A DNA stretch of 64,000 nucleotides from an uncultured bacterium (GTDB lineage Bacteria > Bacillota > Limnochordia > DTU080 > JAAYLA01): positions 54,000-117,999 of the forward strand of contig CALKAQ010000063.1 in the NCBI GenBank assembly GCA_937983075.1, in the 5' to 3' direction. A program made the translations under genes and the position numbers. The stretch's first letter is position 1; each line of letters starts with the position of its first letter. Below the pieces are notes generated by a model that was given only the letters and a program-made list of their open reading frames with translations, did not search any database and had not been told where the DNA came from. Positions 33,532 to 42,402 of this stretch are shown here, piece after piece.

Positions 33532-34704
33532 TCACTTTGGCGGCGTATAGCTCGCCGATACCCACGCAGCATTGTTCTTGCCGCTTTCGATGGCCCGATG
33601 GATGAAGTTCACGCCACGCGCACCGTCTTCAACCGTCGGGAAATCCAGGTCTTGCGGATCGGGTTCTTTGCCGGCGATGCGTGCAGCAATCGCTCGGGCC
33701 GCGTTGCGGTAAATGTTCGCAAATGCTTCAATAAATCCTTCGGGGTGACCCGACGGAATACGCGTGTAGCGCTTGGCGACATCCGAGAGATAGGCGTTGC
33801 CGCGCTTGTAGATTTCCTCCGGTCCGTCGTTGTACTTGACCGAGAGGTAATTGGGATTTTCCTGATGCCACTCCAAAGCAGCTTTCGTTCCGTACACGCG
33901 CAAGCGCAAGTTGTTCTCTTCGCCGACGGAAATCTGCGAAGCGTAAAGAATGCCTCGGGCCCCGCCCTTGAAGCGGATCAGCAGATTCGCGTCGTCTTCG
34001 AGCTGGCGTCCGGGCACGAACGTCGTGATATCGGCTGCCAACTCTTCCATCTCCAAACCGGTGACGTATTCGGCCAGGTTGGCGGCATGTGTGCCGATAT
34101 CCCCAATGGCCGACGAAATACCCGCTTGCTTCGGATCGGTTCGCCAGCTGGCTTGCTTCGAGCTGTCTTCGACTTTTTCAGCGAGCCATCCCTGCGGATA
34201 TTCGACGACAATCTTGCGAATCTCGCCCAATTTGCCGCTGCGCACGAATTCCCGCGCTTGCTTGACCATGGGATACCCGGTGTAGTTGTGTGTGAGAGCG
34301 AAAATGACGTTATGTTTCTTCACAAGGCGAACGAGTTCTTCGGCTTCTTCGACGGTGGTTGTCATCGGCTTGTCGCAGACGACGTGAAAACCGCGTTCGA
34401 TAAAGGCCTTGGCAACCGGGAAGTGCATGTGGTTCGGCGTTACGATTGAAACAAAGTCAATGCGCTCGCCTTCGGGCAGCTGGCTTTCCTTTTCAGCCAT
34501 CTCCTCATAAGAGCCGTAGACGCGCTGCGGATCGAGGTGAAGCGCCTCGCCTTGTTGCCGCGACTTTTCCGGTGACGAAGAAAAAGCCCCTGCCACGAGT
34601 TCAATTTCGCCATCGAGAGCCGCAGCCATCCGGTGGACCTCACCAATAAAAGCACCTGGGCCGCCACCGACCATGCCGTAACGTACTTTCCTTCCGATGG
34701 GCAT
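33532..34704 (-). CDS. Gfo/Idh/MocA family oxidoreductase
   Basis: The 390-residue protein has an NAD-binding domain (MVGGGPGAFIGEVHR) with the family motif DKPMTTT at about residue 110, which includes the catalytic EKP-type Lys. A C-terminal beta domain contains GDIGTHAANLAEYVTG. Family members oxidise or reduce sugars, inositols or amino sugars; the substrate is unknown. AGGAGGT precedes the ATG by six bases. It seems monocistronic, with its own terminator. Confidence 0.88.
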   Translation of the reverse strand: MPIGRKVRYGMVGGGPGAFIGEVHRMAAALDGEIELVAGAFSSSPEKSRQQGEALHLDPQRVYGSYEEMAEKESQLPEGERIDFVSIVTPNHMHFPVAKAFIERGFHVVCDKPMTTTVEEAEELVRLVKKHNVIFALTHNYTGYPMVKQAREFVRSGKLGEIRKIVVEYPQGWLAEKVEDSSKQASWRTDPKQAGISSAIGDIGTHAANLAEYVTGLEMEELAADITTFVPGRQLEDDANLLIRFKGGARGILYASQISVGEENNLRLRVYGTKAALEWHQENPNYLSVKYNDGPEEIYKRGNAYLSDVAKRYTRIPSGHPEGFIEAFANIYRNAARAIAARIAGKEPDPQDLDFPTVEDGARGVNFIHRAIESGKNNAAWVSASYTPPK

Positions 34705-34916
34705 GAGCCTACCTCCTTATAGCCCTAATGGCATGAAGTTCCATCACGCCGTGATAGTGGTAGCGAGAGCTTGTTTCTCGCCCACACTCTACCATATTTC
34801 GTCCTTTCCGCTCATGACCCTCTTTCAACTGTCCACAAATTGCCTGTGAGTTGCACCAAATAAGTATTCACACACAGAATCGATCGGTAAGACGGCCCAA
34901 GGGAGTGGAAAAACGT

Positions 34917-35813
34917 TCAGGCAAACGCCGGACGTTCCGCAATAATGCGTTCAACCAAATGATATCTATGAAAAGGCGGAATCAGATATACGCCGGCAAA
35001 TTCCTCGCGAATTTTGGCCAGCATTTCACGCGCAATGCGTATACCGAAGTCGAGCTGAGCTTCTTTGCTCTCTATGCTGTTGATTTCATCCAATATCTCT
35101 TGCGGTATCCGGATCCCCGGAACGTTTTTGGCGATAAAGTTTGCGTTTCGAGCTCCATAAAGGGGCAAGAGCCCGACGATAATAGGCACATCCGTATACT
35201 GTTTCAATTGCCGGCAACGATCCAGGTCTTCTTCGGAATACACCGGCTGCGTCGTAATGAAACCCGGTTTCAGCGCGAGCTTCTTTTGCATCCGGCTGGA
35301 CAATTTTTTGTGAATCGGATCCAATCCGTACGCGACACCGGCGAAGAAGTCGGCTTTTTGCGTAAGTTCATTGCCGTTTACGTCAAAGCCGGCGTTCAAT
35401 TGATTCACAATATGCAGCAGGCCTTGAGAATTCACTTCATAAACAGGCCGGGCGTCTTTGTGATCGCCCAGCTTAGGCGGATCTCCCGTCAGGCAAAGCA
35501 CGTTGCGCAGGCCTAATGCATTGGCCCCCAACAGCTCGGCTTGCAAACCGATGACATTGCGATCCCTGCCCGTGAGGTGAAAAATCGTGTCGACACCGAC
35601 CTCACGCCGCAATATGTAAGCCGTGATGCTCGAACTCGCGTGCAGGCGTGAGAGGGAGCAATCGGTAATATTAATTGTATTGACTCCCACCGAAACCAAG
35701 GTCCGAGCATCATCGATCATGCTGGCAATATCGACGCCTTTGGGCGGCCTCATCTCAACCGCCGTCACAAAACGACCGATTGCAAGAAGCTCTTGAAACT
35801 GTTGAATGCTCAC
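34917..35813 (-). CDS. metF: Methylenetetrahydrofolate reductase (MetF-like)
   Basis: The 298-residue TIM barrel shows TAVEMRPPKG at the N-terminus, HLTGRDRN, LCLTGDPPKLGDH, and FITTQPVYSEEDL with VGLLPL, all typical of MTHFR. It converts methylene-THF to methyl-THF for methionine synthesis or a one-carbon pathway. The GTG start lies just after AGGAGG. Its leader contains a promoter and an unusual hairpin region. Confidence 0.88.
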   Translation of the reverse strand: MSIQQFQELLAIGRFVTAVEMRPPKGVDIASMIDDARTLVSVGVNTINITDCSLSRLHASSSITAYILRREVGVDTIFHLTGRDRNVIGLQAELLGANALGLRNVLCLTGDPPKLGDHKDARPVYEVNSQGLLHIVNQLNAGFDVNGNELTQKADFFAGVAYGLDPIHKKLSSRMQKKLALKPGFITTQPVYSEEDLDRCRQLKQYTDVPIIVGLLPLYGARNANFIAKNVPGIRIPQEILDEINSIESKEAQLDFGIRIAREMLAKIREEFAGVYLIPPFHRYHLVERIIAERPAFA

Positions 35814-35874
35814 CGGGTCCTCCTAAAGTCGCACGCCAAGTTGAACCACTTGCATGCTTATGGTGACGTGTGCG

Positions 35875-35917
35875 AAAAAAATCCCAGGCAAACGCACCAA
35901 ACGCTTGGGTTTGCCGT
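35875..35917 (-). promoter_or_regulatory. Possible attenuator in the metF leader
   Basis: On the minus strand two exclusive helices can form. One is GGCAAAC with GTTTGCC. The other is CCCAAGC with GCCTGGG, directly followed by ATTTTTTT like a terminator. An outer GTGCGAA/TTCGCAC pair encloses them. No SAM or THF riboswitch motif was found. Confidence 0.4.
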
Positions 35918-35969
35918 ATTCGCACCTACGAAAACTAATTCAAGTTTCCTGATCGGTTTCTACCGCTTT

Positions 35970-35998
35970 ATTATGCACGAGGCTCATGCTTTGCGCAA
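35970..35998 (-). promoter_or_regulatory. SigA-type promoter of metF
   Basis: On the minus strand TTGCGC and CATAAT are separated by 17 bases, about 155 bases before the GTG start. Confidence 0.5.
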
Positions 35999-36221
35999 GC
36001 TATTGACAGAAAAGGTTGACTCAGCCTGCTCCGGCACGCTTTGAACCGGAGGGCCACTTTTTTAGAAAAAAGACTCGTTTTTGAGGAAGGATTTCGGGCA
36101 ATAGTTGCGAATCACATATACACCACTTTTCGGAACAACTTTCGATCGCCAACGATGTGGACGTGGAATCAGGAACCAGATCATCAGCCGCAGACCTTCA
36201 ACTTGAAGGGAGGGCTACGCC
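35999..36221 (+). other. Region upstream of agrB
   Basis: No gene is seen here. A CTCCGG/CCGGAG hairpin lies at 36027-36050, with a T-run nine bases later. A TTGACA at 36003-36008 has no good -10 on the plus strand, so the agr promoter is not identified. Confidence 0.3.
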
Positions 36222-36854
36222 TTGGAACGCCTGATGCACCACTTAAGTCAACGCATGGCCGCTCAGGCCGATCTTGACGAAGATCAACGCGAAATCATCG
36301 AATACTCGCTGATATGGATCGGCAACACTTTACTGGGTTTCGCAGGCTTCGTCCTCGTTGGTCTTGCATTCGGCACATTAACCGCCACCCTGGCCGCCGG
36401 TACAAGCGCCGCATTCCTGCGTGCCATGTCAGGCGGCGCCCACTACAGCGCCCCGTTGCGCTGTGCGACCATGACCATCATCACCATGGGATTACTGGGA
36501 CAGGCCGGCCATTCCCTCGCATCGAGCCCATCGAGCACACTGTTGCTGCATATTTGCGGCGGAGCGCTGCTCCTCGTTGGTACACCTCTGATGTGGCGTC
36601 TAGCGCCGGTCGCACACGTCAATCGCCCGATTTCCGACACCGAACGTCAAAAGTTTAAGCGCCTTGCAACCATCTTATTTTTCCTCCTCGGATGCATCGT
36701 TGTCGGCTTCCCACTCGCTGTAAACCATGAATTGCGGTGGGGCATCCTTTTGGGTTCAACTTGGCAGCTCCTGACGCTCACAGCCTTAGGGGAACGCATC
36801 GTTCGTACATTCGACCGCGTTCCGATCTTCACGGGAAGGAGGACGATCCAATGA
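36222..36854 (+). CDS. agrB: AgrB-like peptide-processing membrane endopeptidase
   Basis: The 210-residue protein has about five membrane helices and the AgrB active-site segment SGGAHYSAPLRC, with His74 and Cys81 at the seven-residue spacing of AgrB catalytic residues. AgrB cleaves and cyclises the AgrD precursor. The TTG start follows GGGAGGG. The stop overlaps agrD by four bases (ATGA), so enzyme and precursor are translationally coupled. Confidence 0.88.
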   Translation: MERLMHHLSQRMAAQADLDEDQREIIEYSLIWIGNTLLGFAGFVLVGLAFGTLTATLAAGTSAAFLRAMSGGAHYSAPLRCATMTIITMGLLGQAGHSLASSPSSTLLLHICGGALLLVGTPLMWRLAPVAHVNRPISDTERQKFKRLATILFFLLGCIVVGFPLAVNHELRWGILLGSTWQLLTLTALGERIVRTFDRVPIFTGRRTIQ

Positions 36855-36973
36855 AAAAGACTTCGCTCAAAAGAACCGTATCACTCCTTACATGGGTCGC
36901 AACGGCCAGCATGGCTGCTGCAAGCGGCATGTTAAGCCATCAACCTAAGGTACCGAAGGCACTCCGCAAGTAA
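36851..36973 (+). CDS. agrD: AgrD-like cyclic autoinducer precursor without cysteine
   Basis: The 40-residue peptide has a basic, amphipathic N-terminal helix (1-23). Its C-terminus, SHQPKVPKALRK, matches the YQPEVP-type tail of clostridial AgrD. Where those carry the ring Cys six residues before QP, this has Ser25 (ASGMLSHQP). The mature signal is therefore predicted as a lactone, not thiolactone, probably around SGMLS. Unlike most AgrD tails it is basic rather than acidic. It follows agrB with a four-base overlap. Confidence 0.78.
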   Translation: MKKTSLKRTVSLLTWVATASMAAASGMLSHQPKVPKALRK

Positions 36974-37150
36974 AGCTGCTGACTCATCCCCCGAGCACGT
37001 GACGCTCAGGAGCTGCCTATTTTAGCCTTGAACGAAGGGTCAAACCGGGGTGGGACATCCAAGCCATAAACGGTTCCGTAAATGCTATGATATTGGGGAG
37101 CACTCGCAAAGAGTGCTTCAATGGTATAACGATTTTCGGAGGCACATGGA

Positions 37151-37672
37151 TTGGGATCCTTTTGGCAAACTTTATTGATTCTCAACCTGCCCGAAGGACT
37201 TGTGATGATGTACGGAGCCGTGGGAGCCGTTACCAACGCTATACCAGGCTGGAAACGGGTGCTTGCAGGGCTGGTGTACGCTCCTATCATCCCCTTGGTC
37301 CGGACGCTGGTGGGTGCCGGCACCGGCGCCCATGTCCCGGTGCTCATGGTTGTTTTTATGCTCATCTGCCTCGTCGGTTTGCGCACGACGTTGCTCGGGG
37401 CCATTTTGGCAACATCCATCGGCTTCTTCCTCGTCGCTTTCGGCGACTACGCCGTGCTCATGCCATTGTTAGGACTATTGAAGCTCTCGCCTGAAGCCGT
37501 GTTGCAGTCCGGCGCGTTGTTGCTCGGCTGGACCGCCATGATTCCGCTCCTCGTCGTCTTCCTGTTGGTCTACTTCGGAAAATTGGGGCCCTTCCTCACA
37601 CCGGATGCCGCTTTGCGGAAAGGAGCAAAAAGCAGTGCGTCAAAATCAGTCACCCGAAGTAGGCACTCATAA
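37151..37672 (+). CDS. AgrC-like membrane sensor module without kinase domain
   Basis: The 173-residue protein is almost all membrane: helices at about 7-27, 36-54, 60-78, 80-105 and 118-143, ending in a Lys/Ser-rich tail. The order NLPEGLV, a GAHVPVL turn and a long hydrophobic pair resembles the sensor half of AgrC-type kinases, but the kinase is missing. Similarity is by pattern, so this is inference. TTG at 37151 lies eight bases after GGAGG. It overlaps the following kinase gene by 38 bases. Confidence 0.55.
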   Translation: MGSFWQTLLILNLPEGLVMMYGAVGAVTNAIPGWKRVLAGLVYAPIIPLVRTLVGAGTGAHVPVLMVVFMLICLVGLRTTLLGAILATSIGFFLVAFGDYAVLMPLLGLLKLSPEAVLQSGALLLGWTAMIPLLVVFLLVYFGKLGPFLTPDAALRKGAKSSASKSVTRSRHS

Positions 37673-38780
37673 CGCTGCCGCCAACGCGCACAGCCGCTCT
37701 CCGCTGACCGAAAAATTTACGGAGCGTGTTTACGAAAACATCATCCATACAACCGCAAGCCGATCCAAAACGCAGCGCTACCAATCACTGCTTGGGATCA
37801 TAGGCGCGCTGTATCTCGTCATACTGGCTTCCTTGGACTTTTTGTTCATACGTTCGTCGTTTGCAGCCAGCGAGAGCGATCCTTTCGTTTTCTTTGTCGC
37901 TTTTTCCATCGCAACGGCTCTGTTTATCGCCATCGGCTACCTCGCTTTTCAAAACGCTCTCGCCGACGAACGTGCAGCGGCCGCTGAAGCGCAGGCGCAA
38001 TTGCGCATCCGCCTGGTCCATATGGCAGCTCACGAACTGCGCAACCCTATGGCGTCAATCAAAGTGATGGTCGCATTGCTGCGCCGAAAAATTCAACACA
38101 GTGAATCGCCTGACCGAATCATCCCTCTCACCCGCACCATCGACGCCGAGATCGACCGTTTGTCCTCGATTCTCAACAGCATGCTCCAAGCGTTCGAAGC
38201 ACAAGAAGATCACATTTTATTTCACTTTGAACCTGTCGATATCGTCGCCTGCGTTAAGAAGGCGATGATTCCGTTTGAGGCGTCGTCGCCTCAGCACCAG
38301 CTCCATTTACACGTGCGTTCCGATGAAAATACCCCCGGAAGACTTCACGTCTGGGGAGATTTCCGGCGGCTCGAGGACATCTTTCGGAATTTGATCAACA
38401 ATGCGATTAAGTATTCGCCCGGCGGAGGCAACGTGGATATACGGATCTACGGCGAGGAAAATCAAGTCGTCATCGAAGTGTCCGACAACGGCGTCGGTAT
38501 TCCAGCCGATCAACAAGATGAAATTTTCGAGAGCTTCTTCCGGGCGGACAATTTGGGTGACGAAGATCCCGGCGGAATGGGCCTCGGCTTGTTTATCTGC
38601 CGTGAAATCGTCCAAAAACATGGTGGGAACATCGACGTCGAAAGCCGCGTCGGCGAAGGCAGCACCTTGAGGGTGCGCCTTCCGCTGTACGTGAAGGAAG
38701 ATGCACAGGCCGAAGCTGCTCATGCCGATCTGACTGCCGACGCACGCAGCGTCAATCATCTAAGAGCCCGCACCGGCTGA
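37635..38780 (+). CDS. Two-helix sensor histidine kinase of the agr-like locus
   Basis: The 381-residue kinase has two membrane helices (about 52-72 and 84-104) with almost no sensor loop. The HisKA domain has His133 in AAHELRNPMAS. The HATPase domain shows NLINNAIKYSPGGG, SDNGVGIP, FESFFRAD and GGMGLGLF. A kinase without a real sensor, overlapping an AgrC-like membrane protein, suggests they act together. No response regulator gene follows. GTG at 37635 has AAAGGAG nine bases upstream. Confidence 0.88.
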   Translation: MRQNQSPEVGTHNAAANAHSRSPLTEKFTERVYENIIHTTASRSKTQRYQSLLGIIGALYLVILASLDFLFIRSSFAASESDPFVFFVAFSIATALFIAIGYLAFQNALADERAAAAEAQAQLRIRLVHMAAHELRNPMASIKVMVALLRRKIQHSESPDRIIPLTRTIDAEIDRLSSILNSMLQAFEAQEDHILFHFEPVDIVACVKKAMIPFEASSPQHQLHLHVRSDENTPGRLHVWGDFRRLEDIFRNLINNAIKYSPGGGNVDIRIYGEENQVVIEVSDNGVGIPADQQDEIFESFFRADNLGDEDPGGMGLGLFICREIVQKHGGNIDVESRVGEGSTLRVRLPLYVKEDAQAEAAHADLTADARSVNHLRARTG

Positions 38781-38863
38781 ATGCGAACGATCGCTTTACC
38801 GCCGCCGCTCGCAAGGCGTACATCGCACCGGGCGGGCTCAAGCAAATGCGGCTCGCAAGCTTC

Positions 38864-39874
38864 TTAGCGGGAGCGTTGCGTCACGTCCGCCGTGAGGTCG
38901 AAGGCAATGGCGGCGTCAACAACGCCTTCCGGCAACGCATCAAAAAGGGTGCTGACCGACTCGCGAGCGTGAATGCGCTTAATCGCTTCGGCAAAAAACG
39001 GCGCCACGGATACCACCCGAATTTTTCTCGAGCCGACAATGGCCGGATTGGCCACGGAATCAGTGGTGATCAGCATTTCAATCGGGCTTGCCTCAATGCG
39101 TTCCACGGCGGCTTCATTTAACAGCACATGGCTGAGACAAGCAAAAATTCGTCGGGCGTCGTTCGCTTCCAAAGCTTCTGCCACACTCGTCAACGTGCGC
39201 CCCGAGATGCTGAAATCATCGACAATAATGGCGTCCCGATTGGCAACATCGCCGATGATGTCCAGAACGCGGGCATTTTCATCGTGGCCTTCCCGCACCT
39301 TCATGCCGATGGCGACGTGATAACCGAGCCGCCTGGCGTATTGGCGCGCCTGCTTGGCAAAGCCGGCATCCGGCGAAACAATCACGGGATCCGTCAGGTG
39401 CAGCGACTCGAGATACGCGGCGAGTATCGGCAGAGCGTGCAAATGATCGACCGGTTTCTTGAAAAAGCCTTGAATTTGTGGGCTATGCAAATCCATCGTC
39501 AAAATCCGATCGGCACCGGCTTGTTCAATGGCATCGGCGCACACTCGAGCACGTATCGCCACCCTCGGCTCGTCCTTCTTATCACCTTTGGCATAGCCGA
39601 AGTACGGGATGATCGCGGTCACCGATTGAGCGCCTGCACGCTTGAAAGCATCGAGCCAGAAAAGAATTTCGACGAATTCATCGTTCGGCCGCAAGGCAAT
39701 GGGCTGAACGAGATAAATGTCTTTGTCGCGCACCGACTCAATAATGCGCACAAAGGTGTTCCCCTCGGAAAACGTAATGGTTTCTGATCGTCCCATTTCG
39801 ACGCCTAGGAACTTGCATATTCGCTCGGTGAATGCGCGACTTGTGCTGCCGGCAAATACTTTCAGGTCATTCAC
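38864..39874 (-). CDS. prs: Ribose-phosphate pyrophosphokinase, divergent
   Basis: The 336-residue protein has the PRPP synthase layout. It shows FAGSTSRAF, FSEGNTFVRI, RDKDIYLVQP, YFGYAKGDKKDEPRVAI, DLHSPQIQGFF and VSPDAGFAKQAR. The PRPP loop reads VDDFSISGRT where VDDMIDTAGT is typical, and the catalytic loop has GDKK rather than DRK, so it is a divergent form. It supplies PRPP for nucleotide, His and Trp synthesis. The GTG start at 39874 follows GGAGGG. Confidence 0.85.
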   Translation of the reverse strand: MNDLKVFAGSTSRAFTERICKFLGVEMGRSETITFSEGNTFVRIIESVRDKDIYLVQPIALRPNDEFVEILFWLDAFKRAGAQSVTAIIPYFGYAKGDKKDEPRVAIRARVCADAIEQAGADRILTMDLHSPQIQGFFKKPVDHLHALPILAAYLESLHLTDPVIVSPDAGFAKQARQYARRLGYHVAIGMKVREGHDENARVLDIIGDVANRDAIIVDDFSISGRTLTSVAEALEANDARRIFACLSHVLLNEAAVERIEASPIEMLITTDSVANPAIVGSRKIRVVSVAPFFAEAIKRIHARESVSTLFDALPEGVVDAAIAFDLTADVTQRSR

Positions 39875-40007
39875 GGGAACACCCTCCACTTTCTGCACTT
39901 GCTGAAAAGACCCGTTCGATTTCCGAGGGTGTACTTCCTGCACAGAGCTTGTCCTCCCGGCGTACAACCGTGGCCATTTTCATGCCGACGCACGCCAGCT
40001 CCTTTGA

Positions 40008-40457
40008 TTACATGGGTTCGAGGACGAGCCGCAAATCTTTGCCGATGGCAAGCGCCAACCGGCTCCCGCGCAAGACGGACTCGTGAACATGTTCAATAAC
40101 GGCATCGATGCCCGCTCCGTTGTCGAAGATCAGCCTGAGACGCTGCGGCCGCAAATGGAAACGTCGGCAAGCATCCAAAGAAGGGCGGCAAATGACGTGC
40201 CGCAGTTTCCCTTGCCAACGCAGCTGCATCGCGGGCTGGAACGCTTCAAACGTCTGCATTTGAAAACGCCGTTTGCCGACAAGCAAAAGGGCAGACCGAA
40301 CCATCCGCCCTTCCCACGACAACAGGGTTTCCATGGCGTCGAGAATATCGGCTCCGTCGTCCAGCGCAACCCGCCCCCTTGGGCGCAAGCCCACCTGTCG
40401 TTCAATACCTGGCCATGACAAACTATGAAACCGGGACGAAAGTTGTGACGTCGGCAT
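40008..40457 (-). CDS. Hypothetical protein between trpS and prs
   Basis: The 149-residue frame encodes a mixed Arg/Leu-rich protein with alternating strand-like stretches (ALLLVGKRRFQMQ, LRLIFDNGAGIDAVIEHV, SRLALAIGKDLRLVLEPM). No known family is recognised. It lies between two minus-strand genes and has normal codon bias for the window, and AAAGGCGG precedes the ATG. It could be a shared-operon protein of unknown function. Confidence 0.5.
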   Translation of the reverse strand: MPTSQLSSRFHSLSWPGIERQVGLRPRGRVALDDGADILDAMETLLSWEGRMVRSALLLVGKRRFQMQTFEAFQPAMQLRWQGKLRHVICRPSLDACRRFHLRPQRLRLIFDNGAGIDAVIEHVHESVLRGSRLALAIGKDLRLVLEPM

Positions 40458-40498
40458 CGCCGCCTTTGCCGTTTCGCACTCGACGCCATGTCAACCGC

Positions 40499-41479
40499 TC
40501 AGGCGCGGAAAATCCCCATGCGTTCACGCACTTCGCGCATCGTTTCCTGTGCGATGCGCCGTGCCCGCTCCGCTCCCGCACGCACGATTTCCTTGAGTTC
40601 ATCCGGCTTGGCCATCAATTCTCTGTGGCGCTCGCGAATGGGTCCGATGACAGCAATCGTCGCATCGGCCAAAGCTTCCTTGAGATCTTTATAGCGCAGC
40701 TGTCCGCTGTGATAATCCTTCAGGAAGCTCTCGTAAACCTCGGCAGGTGCGAACGCCTCGAGCAACGTAAACAAATTTTTGACTCCCGGGCTCATTTCGC
40801 CGTCCTCCGTCGGCCCGGTGTCGGTAACCGCGCGACGAATGGCTCGTCGGATGCCTTCGTCGGACTCCGTCAATGCAATGTAGCTGCCGGGCAAACTCTT
40901 CGACATTTTGCTGGTAGGATCATTGAGAGCCATAATGCGTGCGCCGCGTGTAATATAAGGCTGAGGCTCCGGGAACGTTTCGCCGAATCTCCGGTTGAAG
41001 CGTCGTGCCAATTCCCGCGCCAACTCGAGATGCTGGATTTGATCTTCGCCCACCGGCACAACTGGCGCCTTGTAGATCAAAATGTCAGCCGCCATTAAAA
41101 CGGGATAATTCATCAAGCCGGCAAACACGCCAACGCGACCGGCTTTTTCTTTGTACTGCGTCATCCGTTCGAGATCGCCGACCGGCGTCAACGTGGTAAG
41201 CAGCCAGGATAGTTCCGTGTGCTCCGGTACTTGTGACTGCACGAAAATTGTACTTTTTTCAGGATCGAGACCGGCCGCAATGTTGAGCGCAACGGTTTGG
41301 AGCGTCCGCTCTGCGAACTCGTCGACATCATAGGGAACGGTGATGGCGTGATAATCGACGACGCAAAAAAGGCAGTCATATGAATCCTGCATGGCCACCC
41401 AATTGCGAATCGCCCCGATATAGTTTCCGATATGAATTACACCCGTCGGTTGAATGCCCGAAAAAACAACTTGACCCAC
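40499..41479 (-). CDS. trpS: Tryptophanyl-tRNA synthetase
   Basis: The 326-residue class I synthetase has SGIQPTGVIHIGNYIGA (HIGH-like), VGEDQIQHLELAREL and the KMSKS signature. It charges tRNA-Trp. The GTG start lies ten bases after AAGGAGG. No T-box leader was found upstream. Confidence 0.96.
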   Translation of the reverse strand: MGQVVFSGIQPTGVIHIGNYIGAIRNWVAMQDSYDCLFCVVDYHAITVPYDVDEFAERTLQTVALNIAAGLDPEKSTIFVQSQVPEHTELSWLLTTLTPVGDLERMTQYKEKAGRVGVFAGLMNYPVLMAADILIYKAPVVPVGEDQIQHLELARELARRFNRRFGETFPEPQPYITRGARIMALNDPTSKMSKSLPGSYIALTESDEGIRRAIRRAVTDTGPTEDGEMSPGVKNLFTLLEAFAPAEVYESFLKDYHSGQLRYKDLKEALADATIAVIGPIRERHRELMAKPDELKEIVRAGAERARRIAQETMREVRERMGIFRA

Positions 41480-41659
41480 GTGGCTGAAGCCTCCTTACTC
41501 CGCGTAAAACAAGCCATTGCCTCGTCGGAAGCTTCACTTCCGGCGGACACTCCATCCCGGTTCGCCGTCTCGCCGACAATCCCCTTCCGCATAAAGCCAT
41601 ACTTCGGCATGCCCGCCTGCACGAACAACTCCACCTGTTGCACGGCCGCCGTTCAGCCG

Positions 41660-42289
41660 TCATCCCCGCGTTGAGTCGCACGGGCGAAGGCGGTTCCAGT
41701 CAGGTGCCACGCCGTAAACCATCGGTTCCGAAGCAATCCGAATGGCGTAAATCCGCGTCGATCGCCCGCGGAAGCGAAGCCGATAATCGGTATTACGCAT
41801 CGGACGCGTCGGTGCCAACGTACGATACGTCACCCGAGGAATCCCACTGGAAGAACGGCTTGTAACAATGGCGCTGTGCGTGAATATCCCGTCTCCGTCC
41901 CAGTCGTAATAAACAATGTCCCCGATTCGAAGACGTCTCGCCAATGACGGAGTCCGCGACAGGTTCAGCACTTCGCCTCCGTTGGCCTGCATGTAGAGAA
42001 ACTGGACGTTGGCCAGCGCCCAGGAACAAGACCACCAATCATTGGCGTCCTCATCGAACGGATCATCGCCAATGCGGCGATACCACCATGACGCATCATA
42101 CGTGTTGCGCCGATAATCCATGGGCCAGCCGCCCGCCAACAAGCATTGCGAGGTAAAGTTGCTGCAATCGCCGCCTGCACCGAAGGTATCGAAATTGGCA
42201 AATTCAGGGTTCGGATCGTTCCAATGCCGATAGGCGTATTCCACCGCCGCTCGCCGGTTATATTGAACTTGGCGCTGCAACAGCTGCAT
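41660..42289 (-). CDS. Amidase_6-domain protein
   Basis: The 209-residue protein matches the putative amidase domain (Amidase_6): N-terminal YNRRAAVEYAYRHWND, the catalytic Cys in GGDCSNFTSQCL, a paired THSAIVT His, and a WWY/WSCSW core. It has no signal peptide at the chosen start. Family members occur in spore-forming Bacillota and may act on cell-wall peptides, but activity is unproven. ATG at 42289 follows GAGGGGGGT at nine bases. Confidence 0.8.
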   Translation of the reverse strand: MQLLQRQVQYNRRAAVEYAYRHWNDPNPEFANFDTFGAGGDCSNFTSQCLLAGGWPMDYRRNTYDASWWYRRIGDDPFDEDANDWWSCSWALANVQFLYMQANGGEVLNLSRTPSLARRLRIGDIVYYDWDGDGIFTHSAIVTSRSSSGIPRVTYRTLAPTRPMRNTDYRLRFRGRSTRIYAIRIASEPMVYGVAPDWNRLRPCDSTRG

Positions 42290-42402
42290 GAATAGCATAC
42301 CCCCCTCACCCTTTTGGAGTAAGGTCCGCCAGGAAAACCGTCCTTGGCACTCGTGTGCGTGCCGCCTTGCAAACTCCCCCGCAAACATGTCATCATAAGA
42401 AT

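Noticed and set aside
35814..35998. SAM or THF riboswitch upstream of metF
   Set aside because: Neither the S-box core nor the THF conserved blocks could be found, although hairpins are present.
41437..41643. 68-codon frame just upstream of trpS
   Set aside because: Codon use looks plausible but there is no ribosome binding site, it overlaps the trpS start, and no family is recognised.
41480..41659. T-box leader for trpS
   Set aside because: The conserved T-box antiterminator sequence (GGTGGnACCGCG type) is absent.
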